Source of the DNA: Candidatus Cloacimonadota bacterium
GTDB taxonomy: Bacteria; Muiribacteriota; UBA6191
Length of the DNA stretch: 64,000 nt
Reading direction: 5' to 3'
Assembly: GCA_019454875.1 (NCBI GenBank)
Contig: JACFNL010000005.1
Span: forward strand, 1-64,000
Below are positions 33,815-42,961 of the stretch, piece by piece; position 1 is the first letter of the stretch; each line of letters begins with the position of its first letter. Under the pieces are notes generated by a model. That model ran no database searches. It saw only the letters and a program-made list of their open reading frames with translations, and was not told where the DNA came from. The position numbers were made by a program, and so were the translations under genes.

Positions 33815-36031
33815 ATGAAACTGCAAAATCTGCTTTCGTTTTTGGTATCTGCTCTGGTTCTGGGCACAGTTCTAGGAATTCAAGGCTGTTTAAGTGTGGA
33901 TGATGAGGGTACGGCCGCTCCCGATGCCACTATTTCAATTTCCGGGACTGCTGCCAAAGGCCCCTTTAAAAATGGAGATGTCACAATTTTTGCTTTTGAT
34001 CCTGCCGCTAATCAGGGCAAAGGTGCAAGACTGGTAGCTGGGACAACTGATCTTAACGGGTCTTTTAACTTGAAACTCCCGGCCACATTTTCAGGCCCAA
34101 TCATGATTGAGGCGGCTGGAATTTATCGCTCGGAAGCTACAGGTCAGGACAGTACGGTTCTTCCCGCTGACCCTATTCAATCCGTAGCTATTGTGGAACC
34201 CGGCGGGACAACACCTCCAGCAATTGCTGTAAATCCCGTGACTCACATGGTGACCCGCGAGTTTACCGTAAATCCAGGTCTATTGGTTCCTGATAGCCTG
34301 AATCTTGTTTCTGCAAGTATTGCTAGAAATCTGGGTTTGACAGGGGTGAACATTCTGGGGGTAATACCAGCCGATGTGACTTCCAGTACCGGGGTGACAG
34401 ATAATTCAAGGGTAAAATATGGGGCTATTTTAGCTGGTATTGATAAAATGATTCAGCAGCAGCCCGAAGCCAATCGCACCTATGGCCGATTTGTTACGGA
34501 TCATATTCAGTCAGTGGGAAATGGGGCAGTGTCCACAGCCTTTCTGACAGCCGTGACCACGGCCTTTAATGCTTTGGTTCTGGATGGCCGCTTAAACTCC
34601 CAGTTTAACGACAATCCCGAGGTAACAGCCATGCGCAATGGTACGGGTCTCATGCGACAACCAATGCCTGAGAATCTGCATCAGCCCAGGTTGGAGTTGA
34701 TGTTTGCTGACAGAAGAACTAGCAATAACACGGTTACTGCCAATAGCCCGGTTTCCTTAAAGGCCATGGTTTCGTCAACTCTGGGGGTTAATTGGGAGTA
34801 TACATGGAGTGTGAGTTCTTCAACGGGGCTTAGTGCTGGCGCACTGTTGTCCAGTAGTTTGAGTGGGACAGCCAGTGGTCCCAAAACTCTTACCAATACC
34901 TTTCAGTCTGGTACCAATGGAACCTTTGCTGTGGTTTTGACGGTAGTTCCCATTGCTCCATCAGGCTTTAACAGTGTGACAAAATCTGTTTCAGTGATTG
35001 TTACACAGGGTTCAACAGCCCCTACCCAGACCGGAACAACTGTGGCACTGTTTGAGGGCCGAAGCTTTGAATTTACCCAGGAAAAGCTGGGAAGGTTCAA
35101 TGGTCAGATGATGTTTCTTCCAAGACCTTCATCCAGTGTTGCGGATTCTTCCAATCAGGGGCAGTGGTTTTATTCCTATATAACTACTGGCTCTGCACCT
35201 GAACGATTTGTCGAAACGGGAACCTGGTATCTGAACGGTGGTATGTTAGGTCTTGATCGCTCCGCTTTGTATTCAGCTAGTTCCACAGGTACAACATTGT
35301 CTCTGGTAAGCAGCAATAGAGTTGCCGTTGGACATAAAGTTACGGCTCAAACAACATCAACACTGTCTTTTGAAACCAGTGATGGAAGCTCCAAAGCAGT
35401 TATGATTGCCATGAATCACTGTGATGGTGGAGATGCCCAGAGGTTAAAAGAGTTAAGAATCTGGAATGCCGGTGTCAGTGCTACCGATGGGACTACGGCA
35501 TGTGTTGTGATTCCCAAGTTTTCCAGTTATGTCAGCGGGTTTACTTCAGCTCCGATTACTTCTTCCATGTTAGCCAGCACCAAACAGATGTTTGCTGTGA
35601 CTGTGAATACAACATTTGCTTTTACTAATGCTTTGTTTCAGGCTGACGGAACCTATTTAGCGGCGGCCCGCAATACTTTAGTGGACAGGAATATTGCAGC
35701 TACGGTTTTGAAGGGTTCATGGAGTGTTAACTCATCTGGAGTACTTTCCATGACCAATACGGCTCAGTATCTGTATCAGTCCAATGCGTTGGCTATAGAA
35801 TCCACTCAGGCTACAGGTACCACTACCTACATGGCGACCTTAAAACCAAATGGAGAAATTGCTTTGGTGGGTGGGACACAGATCGGAGCTAATCCTCCGT
35901 TTTCGAATGGAGGGGGAAGCCTTTATGATTTAAATGGTTTACCTGACTGTGGGGGGGCTAAATTGTGGCTGGCTACTGGTGGCACAGCTACAGAACAGGC
36001 TCGTGTCTGTGTGGATGTGACCGGAAAATAG
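33815..36031 (+). CDS. Large lipoprotein with Ser/Thr-rich beta domains, unknown function
   Basis: The protein has 738 residues. It has a lipoprotein signal with the lipobox GIQGC (Cys25), followed by Ser in a flexible linker. A carboxypeptidase-regulatory/Ig-like early domain (about 40-110: GTAAKGPFKNGDVTIFAF...GTTDLNGSFNLKLP) leads into a helical block (NRTYGRFVTDHIQS), then PKD-like beta sheets near 300-400. The rest is Ser/Thr/Gly-rich beta sequence with two short Cys pairs. The composition and anchor indicate a surface or periplasmic lipoprotein. No enzymatic motif is seen. It is monocistronic, ending in a strong terminator. Confidence 0.75.
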   Translation: MKLQNLLSFLVSALVLGTVLGIQGCLSVDDEGTAAPDATISISGTAAKGPFKNGDVTIFAFDPAANQGKGARLVAGTTDLNGSFNLKLPATFSGPIMIEAAGIYRSEATGQDSTVLPADPIQSVAIVEPGGTTPPAIAVNPVTHMVTREFTVNPGLLVPDSLNLVSASIARNLGLTGVNILGVIPADVTSSTGVTDNSRVKYGAILAGIDKMIQQQPEANRTYGRFVTDHIQSVGNGAVSTAFLTAVTTAFNALVLDGRLNSQFNDNPEVTAMRNGTGLMRQPMPENLHQPRLELMFADRRTSNNTVTANSPVSLKAMVSSTLGVNWEYTWSVSSSTGLSAGALLSSSLSGTASGPKTLTNTFQSGTNGTFAVVLTVVPIAPSGFNSVTKSVSVIVTQGSTAPTQTGTTVALFEGRSFEFTQEKLGRFNGQMMFLPRPSSSVADSSNQGQWFYSYITTGSAPERFVETGTWYLNGGMLGLDRSALYSASSTGTTLSLVSSNRVAVGHKVTAQTTSTLSFETSDGSSKAVMIAMNHCDGGDAQRLKELRIWNAGVSATDGTTACVVIPKFSSYVSGFTSAPITSSMLASTKQMFAVTVNTTFAFTNALFQADGTYLAAARNTLVDRNIAATVLKGSWSVNSSGVLSMTNTAQYLYQSNALAIESTQATGTTTYMATLKPNGEIALVGGTQIGANPPFSNGGGSLYDLNGLPDCGGAKLWLATGGTATEQARVCVDVTGK

Positions 36032-36048
36032 TCTGGTATATGCTTGTT

Positions 36049-36078
36049 AGCCCATGGAGTAATCCGTGGGCTTTTTTT
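36049..36078 (+). terminator. Intrinsic terminator after the lipoprotein gene
   Basis: AGCCCATGG (36049-36057) pairs with CCGTGGGCT (36064-36072), followed by a run of seven Ts (36072-36078). It lies 17 bases after the stop and just beyond the stop of the convergent small membrane-protein gene. Confidence 0.9.
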
Positions 36079-36079
36079 A

Positions 36080-36310
36080 TTAGAGGTTTTCGCGAACCTT
36101 TACTGGAACCAGATCAGGATGTCTAAGCACTTTTTTGCTATCAAGAAACAGAGGACCAATACCGGGATGATCCCGGGTTACCAGGAGATAACCCTTAGGA
36201 CTGGAAACGATATGAAAAAATGGTGCTGCCAGTAGCAGGATCAGGGTAAATAGAAGGCCGAAAATATGCAGGATTTTTCGATTGGGCCGGTTTGAATCTT
36301 TTTGTGCCAT
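36080..36310 (-). CDS. Small single-pass membrane protein, unknown function
   Basis: This 76-residue protein has a basic N-terminus (MAQKDSNRPNRK), one membrane helix (about 13-35) and a periplasmic tail containing DHPGIGPLFLDSKKVLRHPD. No family is recognised. Support is composition, the discrete membrane segment, a full fit between a terminator and a promoter region, and a TAATAT -10 eight bases before the ATG. It runs opposite to both neighbours. Confidence 0.55.
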   Translation of the reverse strand: MAQKDSNRPNRKILHIFGLLFTLILLLAAPFFHIVSSPKGYLLVTRDHPGIGPLFLDSKKVLRHPDLVPVKVRENL

Positions 36311-36386
36311 GTTCTGTAATATTATCTGAATAAAATGGATTTGGGTAATGATTGAAGAAAGTATTTTATTGTTTCAGCACTGACAT

Positions 36387-36415
36387 TTGATCAGAGTGTC
36401 AAGGTGGGATAGAAT
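36387..36415 (+). promoter_or_regulatory. Leaderless-type promoter of the GST gene
   Basis: TTGATC (36387-36392), 17 bases, TAGAAT (36410-36415), then six bases to the ATG at 36422. The predicted start point is the A of the ATG. There is no SD. Confidence 0.6.
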
Positions 36416-36421
36416 TCAGTT

Positions 36422-37126
36422 ATGCTTGAACTGTATCAGTTTCCCAGAGCCAAGGCATTCCCCAACTACAGTCCGTTCTGCCTGAAGGTGGAATTATATC
36501 TGGTTTTTCATGGAATTGAATACAGGGTGAATGAAATCAGCAGCTTAAAAAGCTCCCCTACCGGAAAAGTGCCTTATATTGTTCATGATTCCAAAATAAT
36601 TACGGACTCCAACCGGATTCTTCCTTATCTGGATGAACATTTTCGCATCAATATGGACTTTACTCTGGATGAGAGGCAAAAAGGGATAAGTCGCATGGTG
36701 GATTCACTGTGCCAGGATAGCCTCTATTTTGTGATGGTATATTCCCGCTGGATGGAGCCAGATAATTTCCAGAAAATTTCTGATGGATTGTTAGTGAAAC
36801 TACCGCATTTCCTCAGAGGCATTCCAAGGTGGTATATCCAAAGGCAAATATCCAATCAATTGTGGGCCCAGGGGGTTTTGAGAAACACAAGAGATCAGAT
36901 TTATGCGTTAGGGCGCAGGGATCTTGAAGCCATATCCCGTTTGTTAGGAAAACAGCATTACATTCACGGGATGAACATGACTATGGTAGATATGACGGTT
37001 TTTGCGTTTCTGGCAAATATTCATTATCCTCCCTTTGATTCTCCTCTCAAGACGGAGTTTTTACGATTTCAGAATCTTTTGGATTATTGCGAGAGGGTCA
37101 AAGCCCGGATTCAAATGAGTTTTTAG
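36422..37126 (+). CDS. Glutathione S-transferase family protein
   Basis: This 234-residue two-domain protein has an N-terminal thioredoxin fold: LYQFPRAKAFPNYSPFCLKVELYLVFHGIEY (residues 4-34, with the SPFCLKVE site), SPTGKVPYIVHDSKIITDSNRILPYL (46-71, with the cis-Pro and the SNRI glutathione-binding turn). A helical C-terminal domain follows. The closest type is the metaxin/failed-axon-connections-like GST branch. Conserved elements for glutathione contact are visible, but substrate is unknown. It is followed one base later by msrA, so both are probably one transcript for oxidative or electrophile stress. Confidence 0.8.
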   Translation: MLELYQFPRAKAFPNYSPFCLKVELYLVFHGIEYRVNEISSLKSSPTGKVPYIVHDSKIITDSNRILPYLDEHFRINMDFTLDERQKGISRMVDSLCQDSLYFVMVYSRWMEPDNFQKISDGLLVKLPHFLRGIPRWYIQRQISNQLWAQGVLRNTRDQIYALGRRDLEAISRLLGKQHYIHGMNMTMVDMTVFAFLANIHYPPFDSPLKTEFLRFQNLLDYCERVKARIQMSF

Positions 37127-37127
37127 T

Positions 37128-37661
37128 ATGAAACTACTTGTGCTGTTATTATTGCAGGGACTGATTATGGCCTCAGAAAAAGAAATAATGTTTGGTGCTG
37201 GCTGTTTTTGGGGTGTGGAGTACGCCTTTAGAAAGGTCAGTGGAGTAGTCGATGCCTCAGTGGGTTATTCTGGTGGACATACTGAGTTTCCTACCTATCA
37301 TGATGTATGCAACAAGGATACAGGGCATGCCGAGGTGGTATGGATCAAATATGATGAGTCAAAAGTCAGCCTGCAAAGGCTTTTGGAGATTTTTTATAAA
37401 ATCCATGATCCAACCCAGATAAATCGTCAGGGTCCCGATGTTGGTACCCAGTATCGTTCCGCAATCTATTATTACGAAGAAGAACAGGGGCAATTTATTC
37501 GTAAGTTTCAGTCAGGCCTTGAACTGTCTGAAAGATTTTCGCGCCCCATTGCTACAGAAATCAAAAAAGCTACCAAATTCTGGAAGGCTGAGGATTACCA
37601 TCAGCAATACAACCAAAGGACGGGAAGGGCCTGTCACATCAATCTGGATTTTCTGGATTGA
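37128..37661 (+). CDS. msrA: Peptide methionine (S)-sulfoxide reductase MsrA, probably exported
   Basis: The protein has 177 residues with the catalytic GAGCFWG (about 23-29), GYSGG, HAEVV and QYRSAIYY motifs of MsrA, plus a second short C-terminal Cys (RACHINLDFLD). It repairs oxidised methionine. The N-terminus, MKLLVLLLLQGLIMA, looks like a signal peptide, placing it in the periplasm. An internal ATG at 37167 preceded by AGGGA would give the cytoplasmic form; both may be used. It shares an operon with the GST (one-base gap). Confidence 0.88.
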   Translation: MKLLVLLLLQGLIMASEKEIMFGAGCFWGVEYAFRKVSGVVDASVGYSGGHTEFPTYHDVCNKDTGHAEVVWIKYDESKVSLQRLLEIFYKIHDPTQINRQGPDVGTQYRSAIYYYEEEQGQFIRKFQSGLELSERFSRPIATEIKKATKFWKAEDYHQQYNQRTGRACHINLDFLD

Positions 37662-37740
37662 TACTTATATTGCATGGATTTTATGGCTTCAAAGTACCTT
37701 TGAAGTTCACTCCAAGCTCTTAGGATATAGTAAATCAGAC

Positions 37741-39291
37741 ATGCAGGAAACCACCCTATATCGATACTTGCGACAGCATTTTGGCTTCTCTGAGTTTCTG
37801 CCTTTGCAGAAGTACATTATTGAGACTGTTTTTAGAGGCAAGGACTGTCTTGCTGTAATGCCAACCGGGTCGGGAAAATCCCTTTGTTATCAGTTGCCAG
37901 CAGTTGGCCTGGATGGCACAGTAATTGTGATAAGCCCGTTGATTGCCCTGATGAGTGATCAGATCCGCTCTCTTGTGCAAAAAGGGATCGCAGCCGGTGC
38001 CCTGCATTCCAATCTTGATTCAGAGGAGATTACGGAGACCGAACAGGGTTATCTGAATGGAAGCCTGAAGTTATTATATGTTTCCCCGGAACGCATGTTG
38101 TCTCCCCTGTTCCTTGGGTTTTTGGAGAGGGGAAAACCGTCTTTGTTTGTGATTGATGAGGCTCACTGTATTTCGGAATGGGGCCACGATTTTCGCCCTG
38201 AGTATTTGAGACTGGCAATTCTTTGTGACCGTTTTCCTGAGATACCAAAACTGGCCTTGACGGCAACGGCTGACGAGCATTGCCGTGAATCCATCCTGGA
38301 TACCTTAAAGATGCCATCAGCAGAGGTGGTGATAGGTAGTCTTGATCGTCCGAATCTCAATTACAGACTACTGGAAAAAGAAGGTGGGAGACAGCAGATT
38401 CTGAGGTTTCTGGCAGAACACAAGGGGGAGGCCGGGATAATTTATTGCCAGACCAGAAAGCGGGTTGAGGAAATATCCGTCTGGCTGAATGGATGTGGGT
38501 TTTTGGCACTACCTTATCATGCGGGACTCGACTCTGGATCAAGGGCTTATAATCAACAAAGATTTCTTGATTCCCAAAAGATGATTATGGTGGCTACCGT
38601 AGCCTTTGGCATGGGAATCGATAAACCGGATGTACGATTTGTAATTCATCCAGATTTACCAACGAGTCTGGAAGGGTATTATCAGGAGACTGGCAGAGCA
38701 GGAAGGGACGGGCAAACGGCAGAGACGCTTTTACTGTATGGGCTTCAGGACTGGATGCTGGCCCAAAAAAGAATCATTACCAATGCCATGAACAATCCTA
38801 TAGGTGAAGTCCGACTGGAACGGGAGCTTCAGAGCCTTAGATCCTTAATGAGCTGGTGTGACTCCGTAAATTGTCGCCGACAGGGTTTGCTGTCATGGTT
38901 TTCCCAGAGTATACTTTCCTGTGGCATCTGTGACAATTGTTTACGCAAACCGCCTTTAATGGATGTTAGCAGACAGTCTCAAATGGCTCTTTCATGCATT
39001 TATCGGTGTGGACAGGCTTTTGGAGCATCCCATTTGATTTCAGTTCTGAGAGGTGTCGTAAGTGACACCATTTTGAGTTTTGCCCACGACAGACTGTCTA
39101 CATTTGGGATTGGTGCCGAGTATTCCGAGAAGTTCTGGAGAAGACTATTCAGAACTCTTTTGAAAGAGGATCTGATTCGCGTGCGCAGTGAGGGATTTTT
39201 GACTCTTAGACTTACAAACAAGGCATCCGAGGTATTGAAGGGACATAACCGGGTGTTTATGAAGTCCTTTGATGGGGAGCAGTCGATTTGA
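37741..39291 (+). CDS. recQ: ATP-dependent DNA helicase RecQ
   Basis: This 516-residue 3'-5' helicase has the Q-motif FGFSEFLPLQ, Walker A PTGSGKS (41-47), DEAH (139-142) in the RecQ signature DEAHCISEWGHDFRPEY, the SAT equivalent ALTATAD, motif V VATVAFGMGIDKPDVRFV and VI QETGRAGRDG. The RQC zinc region follows, with four Cys (CDSVNC...CGIC-DNC), and a winged helix. No HRDC domain, so it is shorter than E. coli RecQ. Start at 37741; the frame stays open upstream, but only as a shadow of msrA. TATAGT lies nine bases before the ATG. The TGA stop overlaps the next gene's TTG start. Confidence 0.93.
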   Translation: MQETTLYRYLRQHFGFSEFLPLQKYIIETVFRGKDCLAVMPTGSGKSLCYQLPAVGLDGTVIVISPLIALMSDQIRSLVQKGIAAGALHSNLDSEEITETEQGYLNGSLKLLYVSPERMLSPLFLGFLERGKPSLFVIDEAHCISEWGHDFRPEYLRLAILCDRFPEIPKLALTATADEHCRESILDTLKMPSAEVVIGSLDRPNLNYRLLEKEGGRQQILRFLAEHKGEAGIIYCQTRKRVEEISVWLNGCGFLALPYHAGLDSGSRAYNQQRFLDSQKMIMVATVAFGMGIDKPDVRFVIHPDLPTSLEGYYQETGRAGRDGQTAETLLLYGLQDWMLAQKRIITNAMNNPIGEVRLERELQSLRSLMSWCDSVNCRRQGLLSWFSQSILSCGICDNCLRKPPLMDVSRQSQMALSCIYRCGQAFGASHLISVLRGVVSDTILSFAHDRLSTFGIGAEYSEKFWRRLFRTLLKEDLIRVRSEGFLTLRLTNKASEVLKGHNRVFMKSFDGEQSI

Positions 39292-42200
39292 AAATCTATA
39301 ATATGGAGGTATTGCACCTCATTCATGCACTTAGGGAGGACTGTTTAAAATCAGGTGACAATGTTTCGGGAATTGATCTAAACACCCTGCATCAGTGGGA
39401 AAAGCGGGTGCTTGCAGGTATACCTCAATTGCAGTCTACCGTTGGAAATACTCAATCTTCTGGTTTTATCGAGTATTTAAAGCAGCAGGGCCTGGAAGCC
39501 CTGATTCCTTATTACATCAAAAAGTATCCACAGCCCAGGGCAGAAAAGGTGGAGCAAAAAGCCACATTTGTGCCTCCTCCTGAAGAGATAAAAATTTTTG
39601 AGAGCCAGGAGGCCTCGGTTGGGTTTTTGGAGAAGGCCTGGGACTATTTTCGCGAGGAACTGACTATCAACTGGTTTTTGTTCCTTGGTGCATTTATGGT
39701 TTTTGTGGCCGGACTGTTTTACTCCCTGGTCTGGTGGGATGATTTTTTACCAGCTCAGAAATATGGTCTAAGCCTTGGGGTTCTTTTGTTTGCGGCGCTT
39801 ATGGAACTCATTCTAAAAAATGGAATGGGTCTGGTTAAGTCACCTCAAATTTTTATGGGTATCTATGCTGCATTTTTGCCTCTGGTTCTTATGGTTCACT
39901 CCCAGATCAGCAGTATCGGTTTTTTATTCACCCTGGTTTTGGGACTGGGTATGATTTATCGGTTGTTTCGGGTATATGCCAAGGCATCATCCTGGTCAGG
40001 TTATGGCCTGGCAGCCCTGCTTCTTTCAATTCATTTTGTAGATAGTCTTTCACCTAACATTTCGCAAAATATGGCTGTACTGGTATTGGCAGCCCTGGGG
40101 TTTGTGTATTACTTGTTTGCCCGTCTACCGGATGAGCATACCGCCGTTCGGGTTATAGGAGCCTGGATATATCTGGTCGCCCATTTTGTGATCCTGAGTC
40201 CTTTGGTTTTTGTATGGATTGTGTTTGTTCTGATGCTGGTTCAATCCCTGCACACAGACAGGACAAAGCAGCTACAGGCCTTTGTTTATGGCAGTTATTT
40301 GATGATTGCCCTTATTTCCCTGTTGCTTAACAATCTTCATATACTGCACCTGGCGACCCTGTTTTTTTCTATTCGTCTGCATCTTTTCAATTTTGAGTCC
40401 TTTCATCCTGTACGATTCAGATTTATGGTTTTGGTAACTGGATTCTGGATTTTGACATTACCCTGGGTCTATGCACTTAAAATTCCATTTTTGTTTGAGT
40501 TTTTGACGGTTTTGTATACAAGCCTGAGTGTTTTGAAATCCGGTGGAACAGGATTGGGATGGATGCATCTCATATTGTTTCTGTTTTGTGATCCACAGCT
40601 GGTTTTTGATGCATCTGATCTGGAAATCAAGGCCTGTCTGTTTGGAATTTCTCCACTCATTTTTGGAATGCGACAGTCTTCATCCTTCTTTATGTCCTGG
40701 GATGTGTTTTTTGGATCTTTGATCATCAGCTCTGGATTTTCTGTTTTCCATCTTTGGATGGCACTTTTGTTTCTATTTTTGTCCTCTGTTTCAGCTCGCA
40801 AATTTGATGAATTTAATAGCTTTGTGCGTCTAGGAGAAATCTATCTCGTTTTAGCCTCAGTAGATATGATATCGAGATATGCGCATATCCCCATATGGCA
40901 AACTCTGATTTTACTGACACTGTCTGTAGCTGTATTGTTTTTGGATCACTATCGTTACTCCCGACCTTTGGCTTTTTTGTGTATGCAGATTGCCGGGACT
41001 ATCCTGGGCAGGCAGTACTATTCTGGCCAACCACTACTGTTTATGCAGTACTGGCAGATTCTGGTGTTTATTGTACAAAGCCCACAATTTTTAGGTGCAA
41101 TTTCCAGCCGTGGTTTACCAAGAGACCTGAATACAGCCCTTCAGGACGGCTTTTTTCTACTGCTTATGTATGTGGTTTTGATCCAGGGATTTGTATATTG
41201 CCCAGTAAGTTTCCAATATCTTATTCCGGGTTTGATTCTTAGTTTAGTGTATACCCAGGATATTATTTTCTGGTCCCAGGTTATTCTGATATTATTGCGA
41301 ATGGCATATCCGCATACTGTGATTATGATTCACACTACCCAGATATTGGCACTGTTTTTCTCAATTTTAAGCAAAATCAGGCCGGGGTATACAATCTTTA
41401 ACAGGATTGAATGGTTTGAGGCACTGTCTTTTGTGCTGGGGCTGTTTCTATTTTTTGAGTCTTCCTTATCGCCTCAGGATGGGTATCTGGTTCTTTGTAT
41501 TTATGTCCTTCTGATTCTTGGCTTGTCTCTATGGCATGAGTCGGAATCAAGACTTGTGTACCTCATATTTGCACAGATTGCATTTTTATACCCGGAGGGT
41601 GGCTTTCATGCGGCCCTTCTAGTCCTTTCGACAACATTGTATTTAGTAGGAATTTATCTTTGGAAAGGCTCATCCCGTTCCCAGGTTTTACTGGTGGCCA
41701 CCATTTTAAATGTGGTTCATTATGGGGCAACATTGGTTACAGGTGATCTTCGGGTTGCAGTCACAATTCCCATCTCAATGCTTTTGGTGTATTACTTTTT
41801 ACGCCCGATCCAGTCTCTATTGATTCCTTCGTTGATACTGTTGATTGTTTCCCTATCCAACTTTACAGAGACTGCCATTCTTGGTCCTGGATTTTATCTG
41901 GTGGCTTATGTTCTTCATCGTATACGGCACCGCAGTGCGCCTGTTGTACTTCTTTTCACAGGGGCCCATCTCTTAACTTTTGCCTTTGTGGCAGCATCAA
42001 ACGATCATCAGGCAGGGGCCATTTTTTCTTTAGCTGCCCTCAGTGTTTATTGTTTGCATATGGCATTTTTGCGGCAGATGGAGTTTTTGGTGTATTACGG
42101 ATTTATGGCACTAGCCTCACTGTTGCTTCTGTTAAGAGCATGGGGCTATATCGGTGGGCATGGGATGTTAAGTTATGTGCTTTTATTTTCCTCAGTCCTT

Positions 42201-42896
42201 TTACATGTCCTTCATCCCAGACTCAGCGGTTCCTATTCCGTATTTGCCCGTCCCCTGGAAAATCTTAGGGATGTGCTGCCCATATTAGTGCTTGTGATTG
42301 AAGTTTTCAGGCAGGATGCTCCGCTTGTATTATTACTCTCGGCCTTTGTACTGGAGTTGTACCATCGGGAGGAATCCTTTTCCTATCGCAGGCTGGCATC
42401 CCTGTTTGCCTTGAATGCAGCCCTGTTTTTATGGGCACGGCCCAGCGGGATGTTTATAGAAGTCATGAGCCTATGTTCCGGGGTTTCGATTCTTTGGTAT
42501 GCCCATACGATCCGAAACCAGATTTCAAAAGAGCATTTGAGGGTTTTAACAGTTCTGGGAAACCTGGTGTTTTATTCCGGGGGTATCCATGACTTTGTAT
42601 TAAACTCTAATATTGAGGCTCTCATGATGCTCTGGGGATTTTCGTTTCTAGGAGGCTGGCTGGCTATATTGTTCAAGGCTAGAATTCAGCTTTTTTCATC
42701 ATTGGGAATTTTATTGATGAGCCTGATATTTTTTGTTATCCGACAGCTTCTGGATCAGGTTAGTGTTGGTATACCCCTGGTGGCCGGGTTAGGGATTCTC
42801 CTGATTGTAATTGGTGTGATCCTGGAAAAAAACCGGACAATGATTCAGGAAACACTATCTCGTTTTCAGGAATATCTCAGTGACTGGAGGAGTTAA
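39288..42896 (+). CDS. Giant polytopic membrane protein, unknown (DUF2157/DUF2339-like)
   Basis: This 1,202-residue protein has about 100 soluble N-terminal residues, then some 30 hydrophobic helices to the end, with only short loops. The general build (soluble N-terminus and very many helices) recalls the DUF2157/DUF2339 group, but no motif proves this. It begins at TTG (39288) with the SD GGGGAG, the TTG sharing bases with the recQ stop; an ATG five codons later is the alternative. Coupling to recQ is positional and need not be functional. No transporter signature was found. Confidence 0.6.
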   Translation: MKIYNMEVLHLIHALREDCLKSGDNVSGIDLNTLHQWEKRVLAGIPQLQSTVGNTQSSGFIEYLKQQGLEALIPYYIKKYPQPRAEKVEQKATFVPPPEEIKIFESQEASVGFLEKAWDYFREELTINWFLFLGAFMVFVAGLFYSLVWWDDFLPAQKYGLSLGVLLFAALMELILKNGMGLVKSPQIFMGIYAAFLPLVLMVHSQISSIGFLFTLVLGLGMIYRLFRVYAKASSWSGYGLAALLLSIHFVDSLSPNISQNMAVLVLAALGFVYYLFARLPDEHTAVRVIGAWIYLVAHFVILSPLVFVWIVFVLMLVQSLHTDRTKQLQAFVYGSYLMIALISLLLNNLHILHLATLFFSIRLHLFNFESFHPVRFRFMVLVTGFWILTLPWVYALKIPFLFEFLTVLYTSLSVLKSGGTGLGWMHLILFLFCDPQLVFDASDLEIKACLFGISPLIFGMRQSSSFFMSWDVFFGSLIISSGFSVFHLWMALLFLFLSSVSARKFDEFNSFVRLGEIYLVLASVDMISRYAHIPIWQTLILLTLSVAVLFLDHYRYSRPLAFLCMQIAGTILGRQYYSGQPLLFMQYWQILVFIVQSPQFLGAISSRGLPRDLNTALQDGFFLLLMYVVLIQGFVYCPVSFQYLIPGLILSLVYTQDIIFWSQVILILLRMAYPHTVIMIHTTQILALFFSILSKIRPGYTIFNRIEWFEALSFVLGLFLFFESSLSPQDGYLVLCIYVLLILGLSLWHESESRLVYLIFAQIAFLYPEGGFHAALLVLSTTLYLVGIYLWKGSSRSQVLLVATILNVVHYGATLVTGDLRVAVTIPISMLLVYYFLRPIQSLLIPSLILLIVSLSNFTETAILGPGFYLVAYVLHRIRHRSAPVVLLFTGAHLLTFAFVAASNDHQAGAIFSLAALSVYCLHMAFLRQMEFLVYYGFMALASLLLLLRAWGYIGGHGMLSYVLLFSSVLLHVLHPRLSGSYSVFARPLENLRDVLPILVLVIEVFRQDAPLVLLLSAFVLELYHREESFSYRRLASLFALNAALFLWARPSGMFIEVMSLCSGVSILWYAHTIRNQISKEHLRVLTVLGNLVFYSGGIHDFVLNSNIEALMMLWGFSFLGGWLAILFKARIQLFSSLGILLMSLIFFVIRQLLDQVSVGIPLVAGLGILLIVIGVILEKNRTMIQETLSRFQEYLSDWRS

Positions 42897-42949
42897 GCCC
42901 AGCGCGATCAAAAATTGGCACGATCAGGGTATTTGATTTGGACTTATAG

Positions 42950-42955
42950 TAGAAT
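42950..42955 (+). promoter_or_regulatory. -10 element, leaderless arrangement
   Basis: TAGAAT six bases before the ATG at 42962, with no SD. The -35 region is not convincing. Confidence 0.45.
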
Positions 42956-42961
42956 TCGGCC

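Noticed and set aside
37438-37740. Upstream extension of the recQ frame
   Set aside because: It is an out-of-frame shadow of msrA; RecQ homology starts at the ATG at 37741.
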